This document shows, piece by piece, positions 1-9,000 of a stretch of 52,589 nt of DNA. The notes under the pieces are model-generated. The model was not told where the DNA came from. It did no database searches and saw nothing but the letters and a program-made list of their open reading frames with translations. The DNA lies in the NCBI RefSeq assembly GCF_002741945.1, contig NZ_MDVN01000006.1, positions 1 to 52,589 of the forward strand. Direction: 5' to 3'. Position 1 is the stretch's first letter, and every line of letters begins with the position of its first letter. The DNA comes from Gaetbulibacter sp. 4G1. Lineage in GTDB: Bacteria > Bacteroidota > Bacteroidia > Flavobacteriales > Flavobacteriaceae. Position numbers and translations under genes: made by a program.

Positions 1-216
1 TTCTCCTTTTCTTGGCCGCTGAAGTATAAAAAAAACCTATAATGACTCCTTTATAATCTAATTTTTATCTTTAATAAAAACTAACACAATAAAAATATAA
101 CACGTTAAGGATAGTAATATCATCCTTTTTGAGGCACAATAAAAAAATACAATGGATAAAACAAGCCCCAATCCATATCGAAGTGAAGGCTATAAAAAAT
201 TATACCTATATATATA

Positions 217-247
217 TTGTATGTATTTATTTATACTAGTATCTTTG
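217..247 (+). promoter_or_regulatory. Predicted Bacteroidota promoter of thrS
   Basis: A TTG at 217-219 and TATCTTTG at 240-247 are separated by 20 bp. This fits the known Bacteroidota sigma-ABfrA/RpoD consensus TTG-N17-23-TAnnTTTG exactly. It places the transcription start a few bases downstream, leaving a leader of under 20 nt before the thrS ATG, so there is little room for attenuation. The rest of 1-216 is AT-rich and shows no gene I can support; positions 1-42 could be the tail of a reading frame entering from outside the window. Confidence 0.7.
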
Positions 248-270
248 CAAACTGAATTTAATTTATTTTA

Positions 271-2205
271 ATGATACATATAACATTACCTAATGGCAGT
301 GTAAAAACGTTTGAAGAAAACGTTACACCAATGGATGTTGCTAAAAGCATAAGTGAGGGGTTTGCGCGAAATGTAATTTCGGCTAATTTTAATAATACTA
401 CTATAGAAACCACAACACCTTTAACCACAGATGGCTCTTTAGTTTTATATACTTGGAGAGATGCCGCTGGTAAAACTGCTTTTTGGCATAGTTCTGCTCA
501 CGTTTTAGCCCAAGCTATTGAAGAGTTATATGATGGCGCTAAGCTTACAATTGGCCCCGCCATTGAAAACGGATTTTATTATGACGTAGATTTTGGCGAA
601 CATACAGTTTCGGAAAAAGATTTTAAAGCTATAGAAACTAAAATGTTAGAAATTGCTCGTGGTAAGCATGATTTTAAAATGCGTTCTGCCACAAAAGCTG
701 AAGCTTTAGCTTTATATAAGGGTAATGAATTTAAAACTGAATTAATTGAAAACCTTGAAGATGGTACAATTACTTTTTGTGACCACTCTACGTTTACTGA
801 TTTGTGCCGTGGTGGACATATACCAAACACTAATATTATAAAAGCAGTTAAAGTTTTAAGTGTTGCTGGTGCATATTGGCGTGGTGATGAAAACAAACAG
901 CAATTAACTCGTGTTTATGGTATTTCATTTCCGAAACAAAAGGAACTTACTGAATACTTGGAAATGCTTGAAGAAGCTAAAAAACGAGATCATAGAAAAT
1001 TAGGAAAAGAGCTTGAACTTTTTACATTTTCACAAAAAGTTGGACAAGGTTTACCTTTATGGCTTCCTAAAGGCGCTGCACTTCGTGAGCGTTTGGAAAA
1101 CTTTTTAAAAGCTGCGCAAAAAAAAGCTGGATACGAAATGGTAGTGACGCCACATATTGGTCAGAAAGAATTATATGTAACTTCTGGGCATTATGCAAAA
1201 TATGGTGAAGACAGTTTCCAACCGATTCATACTCCAAAAGAAGATGAAGAGTTTTTATTAAAACCTATGAACTGCCCACATCACTGCGAAATTTACAAAA
1301 GCTCGCAATGGAGTTATAAAGATTTGCCTAAACGATTTGCAGAATTTGGTACAGTTTATAGATACGAACAAAGTGGTGAATTACATGGACTAACTCGGGT
1401 TAGAGGTTTTACACAAGATGACGCCCACTTGTTTTGTACACCTGATCAATTGGATGAAGAATTTAAAAATGTTATTGATTTAGTGCTTTATGTTTTTGGT
1501 TCTCTTGGGTTTGAAAATTTTACAGCACAAGTTTCTGTAAGGGATCCTGAAAATCCAGACAAATATATTGGTGATGTTGAGAATTGGGAAAAGGCTGAGC
1601 AAGCAATAATTAATGCAGCAAATGATAAAGGTTTGGATTATGTGATTGAAACTGGCGAAGCTGCTTTTTATGGCCCTAAGTTAGATTTTATGGTTAAAGA
1701 TGCTTTGGGAAGACGTTGGCAATTAGGTACAATACAAGTTGACTATAACTTACCTGAGCGTTTTGAATTAACGTATAAAGGTAGTGACAACGAGCTGCAT
1801 AGACCAATTATGATACACCGCGCTCCTTTTGGAAGTATGGAACGTTTTGTAGCTTTATTGTTAGAGCATACTGGTGGTAATTTTCCGCTTTGGTTAATGC
1901 CTACTCAAGCAATTATATTGTCAATTAGCGAGAAATATGAAAAATACTCTGAAAAAGTTTTAAATTTGCTAGAAAATGACGAAATTCGCGCCCTTGTAGA
2001 CCATAGAAATGAAACTATAGGGAAAAAAATTCGTGAAGCAGAAATGCAAAAACACCCATATATGATTATTATTGGGGAGCAAGAAGAGCAAGAAGGAAAA
2101 ATAACTGTGCGCAAGCATGGTGGAGAAGATTTAGGAATGATTTCTATTGAAGATTTCTCTGAAATTGTAAAAGAAGAAATAAGTAAAACGTTAAAAACGT
2201 TTTAA
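271..2205 (+). CDS. thrS: Threonyl-tRNA synthetase
   Basis: Class II aminoacyl-tRNA synthetase that charges tRNA-Thr in the cytoplasm. The 644 residues show the whole family architecture: N-terminal TGS domain (about 1-60); the editing domain with [10 protein letters not shown] and [10 protein letters not shown], whose His and Cys residues form the metal-like site that clears Ser-tRNA; the catalytic core with the zinc Cys in [12 protein letters not shown]; motif 2 around [15 protein letters not shown]; motif 3 in [11 protein letters not shown]; and a C-terminal anticodon-binding domain from about residue 545. Length is normal for the family. It opens a run of translation genes, with infC beginning about 32 nt downstream, as in many bacteria. 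The ATG at 271 sits just after a consensus promoter. Confidence 0.98.
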   Translation: MIHITLPNGSVKTFEENVTPMDVAKSISEGFARNVISANFNNTTIETTTPLTTDGSLVLYTWRDAAGKTAFWHSSAHVLAQAIEELYDGAKLTIGPAIENGFYYDVDFGEHTVSEKDFKAIETKMLEIARGKHDFKMRSATKAEALALYKGNEFKTELIENLEDGTITFCDHSTFTDLCRGGHIPNTNIIKAVKVLSVAGAYWRGDENKQQLTRVYGISFPKQKELTEYLEMLEEAKKRDHRKLGKELELFTFSQKVGQGLPLWLPKGAALRERLENFLKAAQKKAGYEMVVTPHIGQKELYVTSGHYAKYGEDSFQPIHTPKEDEEFLLKPMNCPHHCEIYKSSQWSYKDLPKRFAEFGTVYRYEQSGELHGLTRVRGFTQDDAHLFCTPDQLDEEFKNVIDLVLYVFGSLGFENFTAQVSVRDPENPDKYIGDVENWEKAEQAIINAANDKGLDYVIETGEAAFYGPKLDFMVKDALGRRWQLGTIQVDYNLPERFELTYKGSDNELHRPIMIHRAPFGSMERFVALLLEHTGGNFPLWLMPTQAIILSISEKYEKYSEKVLNLLENDEIRALVDHRNETIGKKIREAEMQKHPYMIIIGEQEEQEGKITVRKHGGEDLGMISIEDFSEIVKEEISKTLKTF

Positions 2206-2237
2206 AAGCAATAAGTTTAATTTAAAAATATAACGCC

Positions 2238-2783
2238 ATAGCAATTAGAAGAAGACAGCAACCCCGAAGGGTTTCACAAGAGGACAAACATAAGATTAAC
2301 TCTAAGATTACGGCACAAAAAGTGCGTCTTGTTGGAGATAATGTAGAAATTGGTATTTATACTAAAGGTGATGCTATGAGAATAGCAAACGAGCAAGAGT
2401 TAGATCTTGTAGAAATTTCACCAAATGCTGATCCTCCTGTTTGTAAGGTTATGGACTATAAAAAGTTTCTTTACGAGCAAAAGAAACGTGATAAAGCTTT
2501 AAAATCTAAAGCTACTAAAGTTATCATAAAAGAAATTCGTTTTGGTCCGAATACTGATGATCATGATTACGATTTTAAAAAGAAACATGCTGAGAAGTTC
2601 TTAAAAGAAGGCGCAAAATTAAAAGCTTTTGTATTTTTTAAAGGGCGATCAATAATATTTAAAGAGAAAGGTCAGATTTTGTTACTAAGATTAGCACAAG
2701 ACCTTGAAGAATACGGTAAAGTTGAGCAAATGCCTCGTTTAGAAGGTAAGCGTATGACCATGTTTATTGCTCCAAAAAAATAA
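2238..2783 (+). CDS. infC: Translation initiation factor IF-3 (non-ATG start)
   Basis: IF-3 binds the 30S subunit and checks initiator tRNA and start codon. The reading frame from the GTG at 2322 begins in mid-domain (RLVGDN), but it stays open upstream to a stop at 2223-2225. The upstream codons encode [20 protein letters not shown], the basic N-terminal region expected in flavobacterial IF-3. No ATG, GTG or TTG exists there, so the start is ATA at 2238 (giving Met-Ala-Ile-Arg) or ATT at 2244. Rare start codons are the known basis of IF-3 autoregulation in E. coli. From 2238 the protein has 181 residues, close to the family norm; [15 protein letters not shown] and the C-terminal domain are intact. 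The choice between ATA and ATT is uncertain. Confidence 0.93.
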   Translation: MAIRRRQQPRRVSQEDKHKINSKITAQKVRLVGDNVEIGIYTKGDAMRIANEQELDLVEISPNADPPVCKVMDYKKFLYEQKKRDKALKSKATKVIIKEIRFGPNTDDHDYDFKKKHAEKFLKEGAKLKAFVFFKGRSIIFKEKGQILLLRLAQDLEEYGKVEQMPRLEGKRMTMFIAPKK

Positions 2784-2787
2784 AAAT

Positions 2788-2803
2788 CCCTGATTTTTCA
2801 GGG
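2788..2803 (+). other. Short hairpin in the infC-rpmI spacer
   Basis: CCCTGA and TCAGGG form a perfect 6-bp stem with a TTTT loop just after the infC stop codon. No T-run follows, so it is unlikely to be an efficient terminator. It may be a processing or attenuation element, or a mild terminator that sets the infC to ribosomal-protein ratio. Confidence 0.4.
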
Positions 2804-2845
2804 TTAAAGATAATTAAGCGAAATAATTAAAAACTAGGAGAAAAA

Positions 2846-3043
2846 ATGCCTAAAATGAAAACAAAATCTAGTGCTAAAAAGCGTTTTAAGCTTACAGGTA
2901 CTGGTAAAATTAAAAGAAAGCACGCTTTTAAGAGTCATATCTTAACAAAGAAGTCTAAAAAGCGTAAGCTTAAATTAACTCATGATGGTTTAGTACATAA
3001 ATCAGATGAGGACAATATTAAAACCATGTTACGTTTAAAGTAA
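2846..3043 (+). CDS. rpmI: Large-subunit ribosomal protein bL35
   Basis: A 65-residue, Lys/Arg-rich protein starting [14 protein letters not shown], the signature N terminus of bL35. The central segment [14 protein letters not shown] is the rRNA-binding region, and the length is exactly that of the family. It lies between infC and rplT, the conserved infC-rpmI-rplT order. An AGGAG stretch at 2837-2841 is one of the few Shine-Dalgarno-like sites in the window. In other bacteria expression of this gene is controlled by L20 binding the mRNA. Confidence 0.98.
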   Translation: MPKMKTKSSAKKRFKLTGTGKIKRKHAFKSHILTKKSKKRKLKLTHDGLVHKSDEDNIKTMLRLK

Positions 3044-3083
3044 CAAAAGTTTTAATCGGTTAAAACAAATTACAAACCCTGGA

Positions 3084-3120
3084 GTTAGGCATTAAAAGAG
3101 TCGATTTTTCGTCCGCCTAC
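3084..3120 (+). promoter_or_regulatory. Structured rpmI-rplT leader, candidate L20 autoregulatory site
   Basis: GTTAGGC (3084-3090) pairs with GCCTAC (3115-3120) with one bulged U. Inside, CGA and TCG flank a T-rich loop, giving a long imperfect hairpin 20 nt before rplT. L20 represses its own operon in E. coli and Bacillus by binding mRNA structures that mimic its 23S rRNA site. That this hairpin serves the same purpose is inference from location and foldability only. Confidence 0.4.
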
Positions 3121-3140
3121 TACAAAAAACTATTAAAATT

Positions 3141-3485
3141 ATGCCAAGATCAGTAAATTCTGTAGCCAAAAGAGCCAGAAGAAAAAAGGTAATAAAACAA
3201 GCAAAAGGTTACTTTGGACGTCGTAAAAACGTTTGGACAGTAGCAAAAAATGCGGTTGATAAAGCGATGCAATACTCGTACAGAGACCGTAGAAACAAAA
3301 AAAGAACATTCCGTGCTTTATGGATTACGCGTATTAACGCTGGAGCCAGAGAACATGGTTTATCTTATTCTCAATTTATGGGGAAATTAAAAGCTAATGA
3401 TATTGAATTAAACCGTAAGGTTTTAGCAGATTTAGCTATGAATAACCCTGAGGCTTTTAAAGCCGTAGTAGAGAAAGTAAAATAA
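3141..3485 (+). CDS. rplT: Large-subunit ribosomal protein bL20
   Basis: A 114-residue basic protein beginning [16 protein letters not shown], with the conserved [12 protein letters not shown] segment that contacts 23S rRNA early in 50S assembly, and a globular C-terminal domain ([19 protein letters not shown]). Length and sequence match the family throughout. It is the last gene of the thrS-infC-rpmI-rplT run and is followed by a strong terminator. L20 is the known autoregulator of this operon in other bacteria, which makes the structured spacer just upstream worth noting. Confidence 0.98.
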   Translation: MPRSVNSVAKRARRKKVIKQAKGYFGRRKNVWTVAKNAVDKAMQYSYRDRRNKKRTFRALWITRINAGAREHGLSYSQFMGKLKANDIELNRKVLADLAMNNPEAFKAVVEKVK

Positions 3486-3523
3486 GGCGTTTCGCCTATT
3501 GTAAAACATATTATTCGCTTAAT

Positions 3524-3557
3524 AAAAATCCGATTCGAAAGAGTCGGATTTTTTTAT
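3524..3557 (+). terminator. Intrinsic terminator of the rplT operon
   Basis: A perfect 10-bp inverted repeat, AAAAATCCGA (3524-3533) and TCGGATTTTT (3544-3553), with a 10-nt loop runs into further Ts. A smaller GGCGTTTCGCC hairpin at 3485-3495 precedes it. The stem core is shared with the terminator at 6911-6946. Confidence 0.9.
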
Positions 3558-3650
3558 TTTATCTTTTTTCAAACCTATGGTTTTCACTGTACTTTATTGT
3601 TTATATTTTCTTTTTTATAGCTAACTTTAGGGTTCATTAAAAACTATAAC

Positions 3651-6600
3651 ATGAAGCGTATACAATTTATCGCAATCCTTATTTCATTCATCACTCTTAA
3701 TTCATTTTCTCAAGAAGAAAAAAAAGAAAAACCATGGGATGTTTCTAACCCAGAGGGAAATTGGAGTTTTAAAGAACTAAAATTATCCACTAATGAAGGT
3801 ACATGGATGAATCTTGATGTAAGTCCAGATGGTAAGACCATCGTTTTTGATTTACTAGGAGATATTTATAAGCTAAATATTGATGGAGGAAAAGCTAAGA
3901 TTTTAAGAGAAGGGCTTCCTTTTGAAATTCAACCGCGTTTTAGTCCAGATGGAAAACATATATCATTTACTAGTGATGCTGGTGGTGGTGATAATATATG
4001 GGTTATGAATAGTGACGGTTCTGACGCTAAACAAATCACAAAGGAAAAATTTAGGTTATTAAATAATGCTATTTGGACACCAGATGGGAATTATTTAATA
4101 GCTAGAAAACACTTTACCTCTAGTCGTTCTCTGGGTGCTGGTGAAATGTGGATGTATCATAAAACTGGAGGTAGCGGAATTCAGCTTACAAAAAAGAAAA
4201 ATGATCAGCAAGATGTTAATGAACCAACTCTATCTCCAGATGGGAGGTATTTATACTATAGCGAAGATGTATACCCTGGTGGTTTTTTTCAATACAATAA
4301 AAACCCTAACAGCCAAATTTACGCTATCAACCGTTATGATATGACAACTGGGAAAACGATTAGAATTACTGGTGGTCCGGGAGGTGCAGCACGCCCTCAA
4401 ATTTCTAGAGATGGAAAAAAACTAGCTTTTGTAAAACGTGTGCGCACTAAATCTGTATTATATATACATGATTTAGAAACAGGTGAAGAGTGGCCAATCT
4501 ATGACCAACTTAATAAAGATCAACAAGAAGCTTGGGCCATTTTTGGTGTTTATACCAATTTCAACTGGATGCCTAATGATGAAGATATAATTATTTGGTC
4601 TGGTGGAAAAATCAATAAGATTAATATCAATTCTCTTAAAGTTACAGGTATTCCATTTCAAGTTAATGCCACAATTAAAATTGCGAAAGCCATTGAATTT
4701 GATACCCCTGTTTCTCCAGATACATTTGATGCCAAAGTAATTCGTCATGCAACTACTTCTCCTGATGGTAAATCAATTGCTTTTAACGCATTGGGTTATT
4801 TATATATACAAAAATTACCTAACGGAAAAGCAAAGCGTTTGACCTCAGGAATCGATTTTGAATTTGAACCTACCTTCTCTCCAGATGGAAATACAATAAC
4901 TTATGTTACATGGAACGATGAGAACTTAGGTGCCTTATACTCAATTCCAACAAATGGTGGAACTCCAACAAAATTATCTTCGGAAAAAGGGATATACAGA
5001 AATCCTTCTTATTCACATAATGGAAGTCATATTGTTTATCGAAAAGAAGGAGGTAATAATGAACAAGGAAGAACTTTTACAAAGAAAGCTGGATTATATC
5101 TTATGAATTCAGATGGGTCAAATCCAAAACGTATATCTAAAGAAGGAGATTACCCAGTCTTTAATAAAGATAACACAAGAGTTATTTATCAAAAAGGGGG
5201 ACAGTTTTTTGGAGCTTTAACTAAAGAATTGAAAAGTGTAGACCTAAATGGCTTTGACGAACGTATTCACGTAAAATCTAAGCACGGAAATATTTTAGTA
5301 CCTAGTCCTGACGGTAGTTGGATCGCTTTTGTTCATTTACATAAAGTATACATATCTCCAATGCCTAAAGCTGGTAAAACTTTAGATTTGACAGATAAAA
5401 GTAAGTTTGTTCCTGTTACAAAATTGTCAAAAGATGCTGGTATCAATTTACATTGGTCAAAGAGCAGTAATCAGTTACATTGGACACTTGGAAACCAATA
5501 TTATTCTACCTCTATTTCAGAAGATATAAAGCTTGTTGAAAAAGGAATTAAAATAAATTTAGAGGTGAAAACAGATAAACCTCAAGGTAAAATTGCATTA
5601 AAAGGTGCTCGAATTATTACTATGGAAGGTGATGAAGTTATAGAAAAAGGAACAATAATTATTAACAACAATCAAATAGAAACCATAGGAAATATTTCCG
5701 ATGTTTCCATTCCTTCAGGTGTTAAAGTTTATGATGTTACTGGCAAAACAATCATGCCAGGAATTGTAGATGCACACGCTCATATTGGCGGTTTCCGTTA
5801 TGGATTAACCACACAAAAGCATTGGCAATTTTATGCAAATTTAGCCTATGGTGTAACAACAGCTCATGATCCATCTGCTCATTCTGAAACAGTTTTCGCA
5901 CTTTCAGAATTACAAAAAAACGGAACTCTTGTTGGACCTCGCCTCTACTCTACTGGATTTATTCTATATGGAGCTGATGGGGATTTTAAAGCTGTAATTA
6001 ATAATCTTGAAGATGCTCGTTCGTCAATTAGAAGAACAAAAGCTTTTGGAGCATTGTCTGTTAAGAGCTATAATCAACCACGACGTGAACAACGCCAACA
6101 AGTATTACAGGCCGCAAGAGAAGAAGGGATTTTTGTTGTACCTGAAGGCGGATCTACCTTCTATCACAATATTACAATGGTTATGGATGGGCATACTGGT
6201 GTTGAACATAACATCCCAGTTGCTCCTGTCTATAAAGATGTGCTTGAACTTTGGGGAAATAGTAATGTTGGTTATACTCCTACCCTTATTGTAAATTATG
6301 GTGGCATGAATGGAGAAATGTTTTGGTATCAAAATACGAATGTTTGGGAAAATGAAAAGCTTTTAAAATACACCCCAAGAGGTATTATTGATTCACGGTC
6401 AAGGCATCGTATTATGATTCCAAATGAAGAATATGAAAATGGCCATATATTAGTATCTAAAACTTGTAAAGCTCTTAGCGATGCTGGGGTTAAAGTAAAT
6501 CTTGGTGCTCATGGACAGTTACAAGGGCTTGGAGCTCATTGGGAGCTATGGTTACTTCAGCAAGGCGGAATGTCAAACCACGAAGCTTTGAAGGCGGCTA

Positions 6601-6908
6601 CAATTAATGGTGCCAATTACATTGGAGCTGCTAATGATATTGGCTCTCTTAAAAAAGGTAAGCTAGCAGATTTAATTGTGATGGATAAAAACCCGTTAGA
6701 CGATATTAGAAATTCTGAAAGCATTATTTATACTATGGTTAATGGACGCATGTATGACACAGAAACGATGAACGAAATTGGAAACGAACCAAAAGAGCGC
6801 ACAAAATTTTATTGGGAAAACTCCAAATATAACCAAGCATTTCCTTGGCATGAAGAAACACAAAGTTTCACTCGCAGTGCTTGTGGTTGTCATGTAGGAT
6901 CTCATTGA
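3651..6908 (+). CDS. Secreted TolB-propeller/amidohydrolase fusion protein
   Basis: A 1085-residue exported protein. A Sec signal peptide (about residues 1-20, ending NSFSQ) is followed by a long WD40-like/TolB propeller (about 45-620) with repeated SPDGK and NSDG blades, then an amidohydrolase domain (about 655-1060). The metal-site motif VDAHAHIGG, later His residues in TTAHDPSAH, the GVEHN segment and LGAHGQ fit the imidazolonepropionase/prolidase-like branch. The fusion is known in Bacteroidota and other phyla; the usual guess is periplasmic hydrolysis of a cyclic amide or peptide, but the substrate is unknown. The C terminus ends in a Cys/His-rich CGCHVGSH. It stands alone: a terminator closes it at 6911-6946 and the next gene is convergent. 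Confidence 0.9.
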   Translation: MKRIQFIAILISFITLNSFSQEEKKEKPWDVSNPEGNWSFKELKLSTNEGTWMNLDVSPDGKTIVFDLLGDIYKLNIDGGKAKILREGLPFEIQPRFSPDGKHISFTSDAGGGDNIWVMNSDGSDAKQITKEKFRLLNNAIWTPDGNYLIARKHFTSSRSLGAGEMWMYHKTGGSGIQLTKKKNDQQDVNEPTLSPDGRYLYYSEDVYPGGFFQYNKNPNSQIYAINRYDMTTGKTIRITGGPGGAARPQISRDGKKLAFVKRVRTKSVLYIHDLETGEEWPIYDQLNKDQQEAWAIFGVYTNFNWMPNDEDIIIWSGGKINKININSLKVTGIPFQVNATIKIAKAIEFDTPVSPDTFDAKVIRHATTSPDGKSIAFNALGYLYIQKLPNGKAKRLTSGIDFEFEPTFSPDGNTITYVTWNDENLGALYSIPTNGGTPTKLSSEKGIYRNPSYSHNGSHIVYRKEGGNNEQGRTFTKKAGLYLMNSDGSNPKRISKEGDYPVFNKDNTRVIYQKGGQFFGALTKELKSVDLNGFDERIHVKSKHGNILVPSPDGSWIAFVHLHKVYISPMPKAGKTLDLTDKSKFVPVTKLSKDAGINLHWSKSSNQLHWTLGNQYYSTSISEDIKLVEKGIKINLEVKTDKPQGKIALKGARIITMEGDEVIEKGTIIINNNQIETIGNISDVSIPSGVKVYDVTGKTIMPGIVDAHAHIGGFRYGLTTQKHWQFYANLAYGVTTAHDPSAHSETVFALSELQKNGTLVGPRLYSTGFILYGADGDFKAVINNLEDARSSIRRTKAFGALSVKSYNQPRREQRQQVLQAAREEGIFVVPEGGSTFYHNITMVMDGHTGVEHNIPVAPVYKDVLELWGNSNVGYTPTLIVNYGGMNGEMFWYQNTNVWENEKLLKYTPRGIIDSRSRHRIMIPNEEYENGHILVSKTCKALSDAGVKVNLGAHGQLQGLGAHWELWLLQQGGMSNHEALKAATINGANYIGAANDIGSLKKGKLADLIVMDKNPLDDIRNSESIIYTMVNGRMYDTETMNEIGNEPKERTKFYWENSKYNQAFPWHEETQSFTRSACGCHVGSH

Positions 6909-6910
6909 AA

Positions 6911-6946
6911 CTAAAAAATCCGACTCAATTGAGTCGGATTTTTTAG
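6911..6946. terminator. Bidirectional terminator between convergent genes
   Basis: A perfect 16-bp inverted repeat (6911-6926 with 6931-6946) around an AATT loop. Both arms end in A/T runs, so it can serve the amidohydrolase gene on the plus strand and the cyclase gene, whose stop lies at 6948, on the minus strand. It shares the AATCCGA/TCGGATT core with the rplT terminator. Confidence 0.93.
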
Positions 6947-6947
6947 T

Positions 6948-8024
6948 TTAAGTTATTTCTCTGGTAACAGAATAGATTTTAAGTTTTTCTTCTCTTCCTT
7001 TTAACTCTGTATCTCCTATTAATAAGGCTTTATATTTTAATGCTATAAAAGACCTATCCAATAAAGGCTGAGATACTAATAATTCTGAGTTAAACTTATT
7101 ACATAATCCTTGAATTCTAGATGCTGTATTAATAACATCTCCATGATATGCTAGCTCTTTTTTAATTGTACCCACCTCTGCTATCATTAATTTACCACAA
7201 TGCAATCCTGCTTTAAATTTTGGCTCATAGTTATATTTCTGGAGATAATATTTTTGTCTACTATTTAGTTTATCAAGAAATGCAAAAAATAAATTAACAC
7301 AATTATTTTTCCGGAACCCTTTTTTAGTATTCCAGCTAATTACAGCTTCATCGCCTACGTATTGATAGATATCAGCTTCATAAGTTCTTAAAACACTATT
7401 TAAATCGCTAAAACAATCTTGAATAAACTTACTATAAGCTTCATGTCCTAAATGTTCCGCTATCTTGGTAGAGTCCTTAAGATCTACAAACATTAAAATA
7501 CGTTCTTCTTCTTTAGGCTTTTTATATTTTCCTAATAACATATTTAAAAAAACTCCAGGCCCAAATTTATCATTTGAGATTTTTATTAGAGAAAAAATAA
7601 TAGATGATACTATAAAATATAATATAGTATTCCAAAAAAATGGATCATTATGCCACCAACCACGATCGTTAGGTAAATCAATATCTATTTGTTCTTCTAT
7701 AAAAACAGAAAACACACTAAGAACAATGATAATGAGAATAAAATAAATTAAAGATTTAATAATTATATTTACACCCAACACAAGTTTTTCTCTAAAGAAT
7801 TTGTCAAATAAAAATTCAATTATCGCATAAAATATACCTATTGTAAATCCTAATATAAGTGCAAATTGATAAAACTCTGAAACTGGAAGGTACAATGTCT
7901 CATCAGTATAAACCTCTAGCTCCTTCTCTAAACCGTTGTATTTCAAAAAAATAAAAAGGAAAAACGCTAACGTCCAAAATAATATAGATTGGAGAAGAGA
8001 AATTATAAATTTTTTTAAACGCAT
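6948..8024 (-). CDS. Membrane-anchored class III adenylate/guanylate cyclase
   Basis: A 358-residue protein with about four or five hydrophobic segments in residues 1-150 and a cytoplasmic class III cyclase domain from about 172. The two metal-binding Asp residues are visible at D181 (MFVDLKDST) and D225 (QYVGDEAVISW), and the transition-state Asn and Arg at N299 and R303 (DVINTASRIQ), so the domain should be active. The motif that sets ATP versus GTP (region ELAYHGDVIN) is not typical, so I cannot name the product. The membrane part has no recognised sensory domain. The gene stands 13 nt from yjbQ in the same direction and may be co-transcribed with it. A Crp/Fnr-family protein is encoded at 32 kb, but no link is shown. 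Confidence 0.88.
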   Translation of the reverse strand: MRLKKFIISLLQSILFWTLAFFLFIFLKYNGLEKELEVYTDETLYLPVSEFYQFALILGFTIGIFYAIIEFLFDKFFREKLVLGVNIIIKSLIYFILIIIVLSVFSVFIEEQIDIDLPNDRGWWHNDPFFWNTILYFIVSSIIFSLIKISNDKFGPGVFLNMLLGKYKKPKEEERILMFVDLKDSTKIAEHLGHEAYSKFIQDCFSDLNSVLRTYEADIYQYVGDEAVISWNTKKGFRKNNCVNLFFAFLDKLNSRQKYYLQKYNYEPKFKAGLHCGKLMIAEVGTIKKELAYHGDVINTASRIQGLCNKFNSELLVSQPLLDRSFIALKYKALLIGDTELKGREEKLKIYSVTREIT

Positions 8025-8037
8025 TTAATCATATATT

Positions 8038-8460
8038 TTAATTACCGAATATAGTAATAACAATTTTTCTTGAACCACCACTGTTTCTATGTTCACATAA
8101 ATAAACCCCTTGCCAAATTCCCAAATTAAGCTTTCCATTAGTTATTGGTATTTGAACAGATGCCCCCAAAATCGATGCTTTAATATGTGCTGGCATATCG
8201 TCAGACCCTTCATAAGTATGTTTATAGTATGGTGCATTTTCAGGAACCATTTTATTAAAATGACTTTCAAAGTCAGTCCTCACCGTATAATCAACATCTT
8301 CATTTATGGTTAAACTAGCAGACGTGTGCTTAATAAAAATTTGTGTTTGGCCAATTTTAATTTGGCTAATTTCTGGAACTGCATTTAAAACTTCATTAGT
8401 AATTAAATGAAAGCCTCTAGAAAATGGTTCTAATTGTATTTCTTTTTGAAAAAATGTCAT
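8038..8460 (-). CDS. YjbQ/UPF0047 family protein
   Basis: A 140-residue small cytoplasmic protein of the YjbQ (UPF0047) family. The family signature is clear: IFIKHTSASLTINED near the middle and the C-terminal GIWQGVYLCEHRNSGGSRKI, with conserved His and Glu residues of a metal-like pocket. Members can weakly make thiamine phosphate, hence the label 'secondary thiamine-phosphate synthase', but the true role is unknown. I start it at the ATG at 8460 (MTFFQKEIQL), which gives the usual length; an in-frame codon nine residues upstream would add a tail not seen in the family. It precedes the cyclase gene on the same strand. Confidence 0.9.
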   Translation of the reverse strand: MTFFQKEIQLEPFSRGFHLITNEVLNAVPEISQIKIGQTQIFIKHTSASLTINEDVDYTVRTDFESHFNKMVPENAPYYKHTYEGSDDMPAHIKASILGASVQIPITNGKLNLGIWQGVYLCEHRNSGGSRKIVITIFGN

Positions 8461-8562
8461 TTTATATTTTTGTCCAAAAATAATCAAAGTAATTTATCAT
8501 TTATAAACGCAACCTTTTTTAAATTTGTTCATCTATAATGTATAACCAAAATATAATAAATA

Positions 8563-9000
8563 ATGAAAAAGGTTGTAATAATAGCTTTAAGTTGCTTCTT
8601 TGTTTTATCAAATTGTTCAGTAAATGATTCAAACCCAACTACGCCTCAAAAAGTAAGATATTTGTGGCATTTAGTTGCTGTAACTGGAGGAGTAGCTGGT
8701 ATAGATGAACAATTTAGTCTTAATACTATTGTATGGTCTTTTGATGATGCTACCAAAACACTAGTTGTAGATAATAAAAATACTGATGATACTATTGAAG
8801 ATGGTTTAGATTCTGGATCTTATGGGTACACTGTTGCAGATATAGATGGCAATACGTATCTTTCAATAGAAGGTAATGAATATGGGAGTTTTGAAATTTC
8901 TCAAAATATATTAACCATAAATCAAAATTTAAAGTCTACAGGTAGTGGAACAGATGGTTTTATTTATACATATCAAGTTGAAGCAGTTGCAGTAGATTAA
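8563..9000 (+). CDS. Small lipoprotein of unknown function
   Basis: A 145-residue protein with a lipoprotein signal peptide: hydrophobic stretch then lipobox VLSNC, so Cys about residue 19 would be lipidated. After a short Ser/Asn/Thr-rich linker comes a compact beta-rich domain (RYLWHLVAVTGGVAG, followed by strand-turn repeats with acidic loops) reminiscent of the lipocalin-like lipoproteins common in Flavobacteriaceae. I do not recognise a specific family. A TAAATTTG box at 8520-8527 is a likely -7 element. Its 3' end overlaps that of the EF-hand gene by 4 bp, stop codon over stop codon. Confidence 0.75.
   Translation: MKKVVIIALSCFFVLSNCSVNDSNPTTPQKVRYLWHLVAVTGGVAGIDEQFSLNTIVWSFDDATKTLVVDNKNTDDTIEDGLDSGSYGYTVADIDGNTYLSIEGNEYGSFEISQNILTINQNLKSTGSGTDGFIYTYQVEAVAVD

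Noticed and set aside
152-271. A 39-codon ORF whose stop overlaps the thrS start (TAATG), a possible leader peptide.
   Set aside because: The consensus promoter of thrS lies inside it, it is not Thr-rich, and the region is low-complexity AT; chance is more likely.
2322-2783. infC beginning at the GTG at 2322.
   Set aside because: It would remove 28 conserved N-terminal codons that remain open and match IF-3.
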